Assembly: GCA_035707805.1 (NCBI GenBank)
Contig: DASSTS010000051.1
Span: 1-64,000, forward strand
Direction: 5' to 3'
Source of the DNA: Castellaniella sp035707805
Lineage (GTDB): Bacteria; Pseudomonadota; Gammaproteobacteria; Burkholderiales; Burkholderiaceae_B
DNA length: 64,000 bases
The position numbers and the translations under genes are program-made. This document shows positions 61,195-64,000 of this stretch, piece after piece. Position 1 is the first letter of the stretch; every line of letters starts with the position of its first letter. The notes beneath the pieces were generated by a model. It saw only the letters and a list, made by a program, of their open reading frames with translations. It did no database searches and was not told the DNA's origin.

Positions 61195-62838
61195 ATGGAC
61201 ATTCAGGATCCGTCTTCGGCAACGCACCGCGTGGAAAACCAGGTGCCCGACCTGCCGGACTGCAATCTGTACCTGGCGGATGCCGCGCTGGCGCAGGGCG
61301 TGCGGCGCGAGGGCGGCCAGCACCATGAGGCCGACCTGGAATCCTGGGGACGGCGCCTGGGGCAGGCCGGCCTGGCGCGGCTGGCGGCCGAGATCAATCG
61401 CGCGGCGCCCGTGTTGCGCGCTTTCGACCGGACGGGCCACCGGATCGACGTGGTCGACTTCCATCCCGGCTGGGCCGAATTTCTGTCCCTGGCCTTTGCG
61501 CAGGGCATGCACGGCAGCGCCTGGATCCAGCCCGAGGACGGCGCGCACGTGGCCCGCGCCGCGCACTACCTGATGCACGGCCAGGTCGAGGCGGGATCCC
61601 TCTGCCCGGTCACCATGACCAGCGCCGCCATTCCCCTGCTGGCCCGCGAGCCCTGGTTCGCCGAGATCCAGCCCAGGCTCGCCAGCCGCAGCTACGATGG
61701 CCGCGACCTGCCGGTCGCCGACAAGCGATCCATGATGATCGGCATGGGCATGACGGAAAAGCAGGGCGGGTCCGATCTGCGCAGCAACACCAGCCGCGCC
61801 GAGCCTCAGGGCGAGGGCTGGTTCCGGCTGACCGGCCACAAATGGTTCTTCTCCTCGCCCATGTCCGACGCCCACCTGATGCTGGCGCGGGACGAGGGCG
61901 CCCATTCCTGCTTCTACGTCCCCCGCTGGCTGGACCGCGGCCAGCGCAACGGCGTCCACATCCAGCGCCTGAAGGACAAGCTCGGCAACCGCTCGAACGC
62001 CAGCGCCGAGGTCGAATTCGCGGGCGCGCTGGGGCGGCGGGTCGGCGAGCCGGGGCGCGGCATCGCGACCCTGGTCGAGATGGCCTCGTACACCCGGCTG
62101 GACTGCGTGCTGGGCAGCGCGGCCCTGCTGCGCCAGGCCGTGGTGCAGGCCATCCACCATGCCCGGCACCGGCGCGCCTTCGGACGCGCGCTGATCGATC
62201 AGCCCCTGATGCGGCAGGTGCTGGCCGACCTGGCCCTGGAAAGCGAGGCGGCCACCGTGCTGGCCTTGCGCCTGGCGCGCGCCTTCGACCATCCCGAGCA
62301 GCCCGCCGAGCAGGCGTGGCGCCGGATCCTCACGCCGGCCGCGAAATTCTGGATCTGCAAGCGTGCGATCGAGGCCATCGCCGAATGCATGGAGGTCTGG
62401 GGCGGCAACGGCTACATCGAGGACGGCCCGATGGCGCGCCTGTACCGCGAGGCGCCCGTCAATTCCATCTGGGAAGGCTCGGGCAACGTCATGTGCCTGG
62501 ACGTGCTGCGCGCGGCACGCCACGCGGACCCGCACGTGACCCAGGAAATCGATGCGCTGGCCAGAGTGCATGCCGGCGAACCGGGCTTGCGGGCCGCCGC
62601 CGACCGCGTGTTGCGGGGCTTGCAGGCCGATCCCGAATCCCAGCAGGCGCAGGCCCGCCAGATCGCACAGGACCTGGTCCTGCTGGTGCAGGCCGACCTG
62701 CTGCTGCGCCACGCGCCCGAACAAGTATCGCGGGTCTTCGTCGACAGCCGGCTGGCGGGTTCGGGGGGCCGCGTCTACGGCGCCCAGGCGGCCGGCCTGG
62801 CGTCCGACGTCCTGCTGCAGCGGGCATGGCCGGCCTGA
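61195..62838 (+). CDS. aidB: AidB-like acyl-CoA dehydrogenase
   Basis: A 547-residue flavoprotein. It has the AidB-type N-terminal region (NQVPDLPDCNLYLADAAL) and the dehydrogenase core MTEKQGGSDLRSNTSRA, LTGHKWFFSSPMSDA, RLKDKLGNRSNASAEVEF and WGGNGYIEDGPMARLYREAP. E. coli AidB is induced by alkylation and binds DNA. GGGGAGACCCGGC precedes the ATG at 61195, favoured over 61180. The nearby methyladenine glycosylase supports a repair context. Confidence 0.9.
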   Translation: MDIQDPSSATHRVENQVPDLPDCNLYLADAALAQGVRREGGQHHEADLESWGRRLGQAGLARLAAEINRAAPVLRAFDRTGHRIDVVDFHPGWAEFLSLAFAQGMHGSAWIQPEDGAHVARAAHYLMHGQVEAGSLCPVTMTSAAIPLLAREPWFAEIQPRLASRSYDGRDLPVADKRSMMIGMGMTEKQGGSDLRSNTSRAEPQGEGWFRLTGHKWFFSSPMSDAHLMLARDEGAHSCFYVPRWLDRGQRNGVHIQRLKDKLGNRSNASAEVEFAGALGRRVGEPGRGIATLVEMASYTRLDCVLGSAALLRQAVVQAIHHARHRRAFGRALIDQPLMRQVLADLALESEAATVLALRLARAFDHPEQPAEQAWRRILTPAAKFWICKRAIEAIAECMEVWGGNGYIEDGPMARLYREAPVNSIWEGSGNVMCLDVLRAARHADPHVTQEIDALARVHAGEPGLRAAADRVLRGLQADPESQQAQARQIAQDLVLLVQADLLLRHAPEQVSRVFVDSRLAGSGGRVYGAQAAGLASDVLLQRAWPA

Positions 62839-62902
62839 GCGGCCTGCACCTCCGCTACAATGGCGACCATGGCTGCGTCTTCGTCGCGGCCCTTTTTTTG
62901 CC

Positions 62903-63592
62903 ATGAACGCCATGCCTTTTCCTGCTTCGGCCGCGGACATTTCCGAGGACGTCCGCGCGGCCCCGCGGCCCGTGTCCGTGCGCCCGCGCCTGCGCCGCCA
63001 GGGCCTGCGGCGAGCCGGCGGCGCGCCCGGCCGCCGGACGGTCCGCGCGCTGGGCGCGCTGGCGGCGGCCCTGCCGCTGCTGTGGCCGGCCGCCGCGCCG
63101 GCCGCCGCGCCCTATGCCCTGGCCGGGCGCGTGGTGCAGGTGGCCGATGGCGATACCCTGACCCTGCTGGTGGGCCGCCAGCGCCAGCGCGTGCGGCTGG
63201 CCAGCATCGACGCCCCGGAGACCGGCCACGGCCGCACCCAGCCCGGCCAGCCCTACGGCCAGGCCGCCCGGCGGGCGCTGGCCGATCTGGTGGCCGGCAA
63301 GACGCTGCGCCTGCGCTGCTACGAGCAGGATCATTACGGGCGCGAGATCTGCGACGTGCCCCTGCCCGATGGCCGGCTGGCCAACCGCCTGATGGTCGCC
63401 AGCGGCATGGCATGGGCGAACCGGCAGGGTGGCGGCAAGTACCTGCGCGACGCCAGCCTGGCGGGGCTGGAGCGCCAGGCGCGCCAGCAGGGCGTCGGGT
63501 TGTGGCGCGATGCCCATCCCGTGGCGCCCTGGGACTGGCGCTGGAAATGCTGGCGGGCGCTTGAAACGGGGCATCCCGCCCCCATTTGCTGA
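62903..63592 (+). CDS. Thermonuclease-family (SNase-like) exported protein
   Basis: A 229-residue protein. A long basic lead and a hydrophobic segment (ALGALAAALPLLWPAAAPAAA) suggest an extended signal or anchor. The SNase fold starts near residue 75 (GRVVQVADGDTLTLL, RVRLASIDAPETGHG, CYEQDHYGREICDVPL, NRLMVASGMAW). Catalytic Arg/Glu equivalents are in RLASIDAPE and YGRE. An earlier in-frame start is hidden in the AidB-like gene; the ATG at 62903 is chosen, but 62912 is also possible. Confidence 0.85.
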   Translation: MNAMPFPASAADISEDVRAAPRPVSVRPRLRRQGLRRAGGAPGRRTVRALGALAAALPLLWPAAAPAAAPYALAGRVVQVADGDTLTLLVGRQRQRVRLASIDAPETGHGRTQPGQPYGQAARRALADLVAGKTLRLRCYEQDHYGREICDVPLPDGRLANRLMVASGMAWANRQGGGKYLRDASLAGLERQARQQGVGLWRDAHPVAPWDWRWKCWRALETGHPAPIC

Positions 63593-63594
63593 CC

Positions 63595-64000
63595 ATGGCA
63601 ATGAAAGTATTCGATCTCTCATGCGAACATGACCACGTCTTCGAGGGCTGGTTCGCATCCCAGGAAAGCTATGACGACCAGCGGGCGCGGGGCCTCGTGC
63701 GCTGCCCGATCTGCCAGAGCGGCGAGATCACCCGCCGCGTCTCGGCTCCCCACCTGAACGTCAGCCACCTGCGCCGCGAGCCGGCCCGCGCCGAATCCCC
63801 GGATGCCGGCGGGCGCGCGGCGGTGGCGGCGCCGTCCGGCAACCAGCTGGCGCGGCTGCAGGCCGAGGTCCTGCGCCAGATCCGCCAGATCGTGCGCCAG
63901 ACCGACGACGTCGGCGCCCGCTTTGCCGACGAGGCGCGCCGCATGCACAGCGGCGAGATCGAAGAGCGCCCGATCCGCGGCACGGCCTCGGTCGAAGAAT
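63595..64000 (+). CDS. DUF1178 family protein (3' end outside window)
   Basis: The first 135 residues. The family start MKVFDLSCEHDHVFEGWF with SYDDQRARGLVRCPICQS forms a small zinc-ribbon-like region (Cys, His, then CPIC). The C-terminal half has LRQIRQIVRQTDDVG and the family end region starting EERPIRGTA. The function is unknown. It begins two bases after the thermonuclease stop. Confidence 0.87.
   Translation, partial: MAMKVFDLSCEHDHVFEGWFASQESYDDQRARGLVRCPICQSGEITRRVSAPHLNVSHLRREPARAESPDAGGRAAVAAPSGNQLARLQAEVLRQIRQIVRQTDDVGARFADEARRMHSGEIEERPIRGTASVEE

Overview
The window is GC-rich DNA from a Gram-negative bacterium. Gene density, codon bias and content (a TRAP transporter with a GntR regulator and an oxoprolinase operon, GT9 and GmhB-like glycan genes, DUF3182, DUF3309, an AidB-like protein) fit a betaproteobacterium of the order Burkholderiales, probably Alcaligenaceae (a Bordetella or Achromobacter relative). 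The genus is inferred from gene content only. No insertion sequence, phage gene, CRISPR array or rRNA was seen.

The main discovery is a compact stress and envelope island from about 2.2 to 45 kb that looks like one sigma-54 regulon carrying its own regulators. It holds an rpoN gene outside its usual lptB/hpf/ptsN setting (2231-3694, -). It also holds a soluble hybrid histidine kinase (13611-16607) and an NtrC-family activator (16838-18214). Fifteen -24/-12 elements, each with exactly ten bases between GG and GC and all fitting GG-YA-N6-TT-GC, lie upstream of and pointing at start codons. One is a perfect consensus in front of rpoN itself, which suggests positive autoregulation. The kinase-activator pair is the main unit in the island with no such element.

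The island, left to right: an ABC exporter fused to a histidine-kinase-like ATPase remnant and a receiver domain (3850-6558). A low-complexity BON protein, a PRC-barrel protein and an SDR (6663-8966). A carbamoyltransferase, PIG-L deacetylase and GT2 cassette (9003-12415). An SDR stress protein and the two-component pair. A DUF3309 peptide. TreY and TreZ, which make trehalose from alpha-glucan. An MscS channel, a DUF421 protein, a CinA-like protein and an alpha/beta hydrolase. A stand-alone PGI of the Tal-PGI type. An endonuclease/phosphatase-family protein, two secreted proteins and a small acidic protein. A DUF3182, cardiolipin synthase, YbhN and bacterioferritin-like operon. Glycogen synthase and a Cys-rich mini-protein. 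UDP-glucose dehydrogenase, divergent from an eight-gene glycan operon that ends with a UDP-glucuronate decarboxylase. Together these give compatible-solute synthesis, membrane-lipid remodelling, mechanosensing and a surface or secreted glycan, switched on through one sigma factor. From memory, similar gene sets in Pseudomonas are RpoS-dependent; here the wiring appears to be sigma-54.

To the left (1-2150) lie a partial FMN reductase, a nucleoside deoxyribosyltransferase-like protein and an FMN-dependent alpha-hydroxyacid dehydrogenase. To the right (45-64 kb) is ordinary metabolic DNA with no sigma-54 element. It holds a lipoprotein, an ECF sigma factor and a split-barrel flavoprotein, then a cupredoxin pair. 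A TRAP transporter follows, with a divergent GntR/pxpA-pxpBC-biotin carboxylase locus and two matching GntR-type operators. Then come an acyl-CoA synthetase, a DJ-1/PfpI protein, tRNA-Arg(ACG), a 3-methyladenine glycosylase, an adenosine/adenine deaminase, a DUF423 protein, an AidB-like acyl-CoA dehydrogenase, a thermonuclease and a partial DUF1178 protein.
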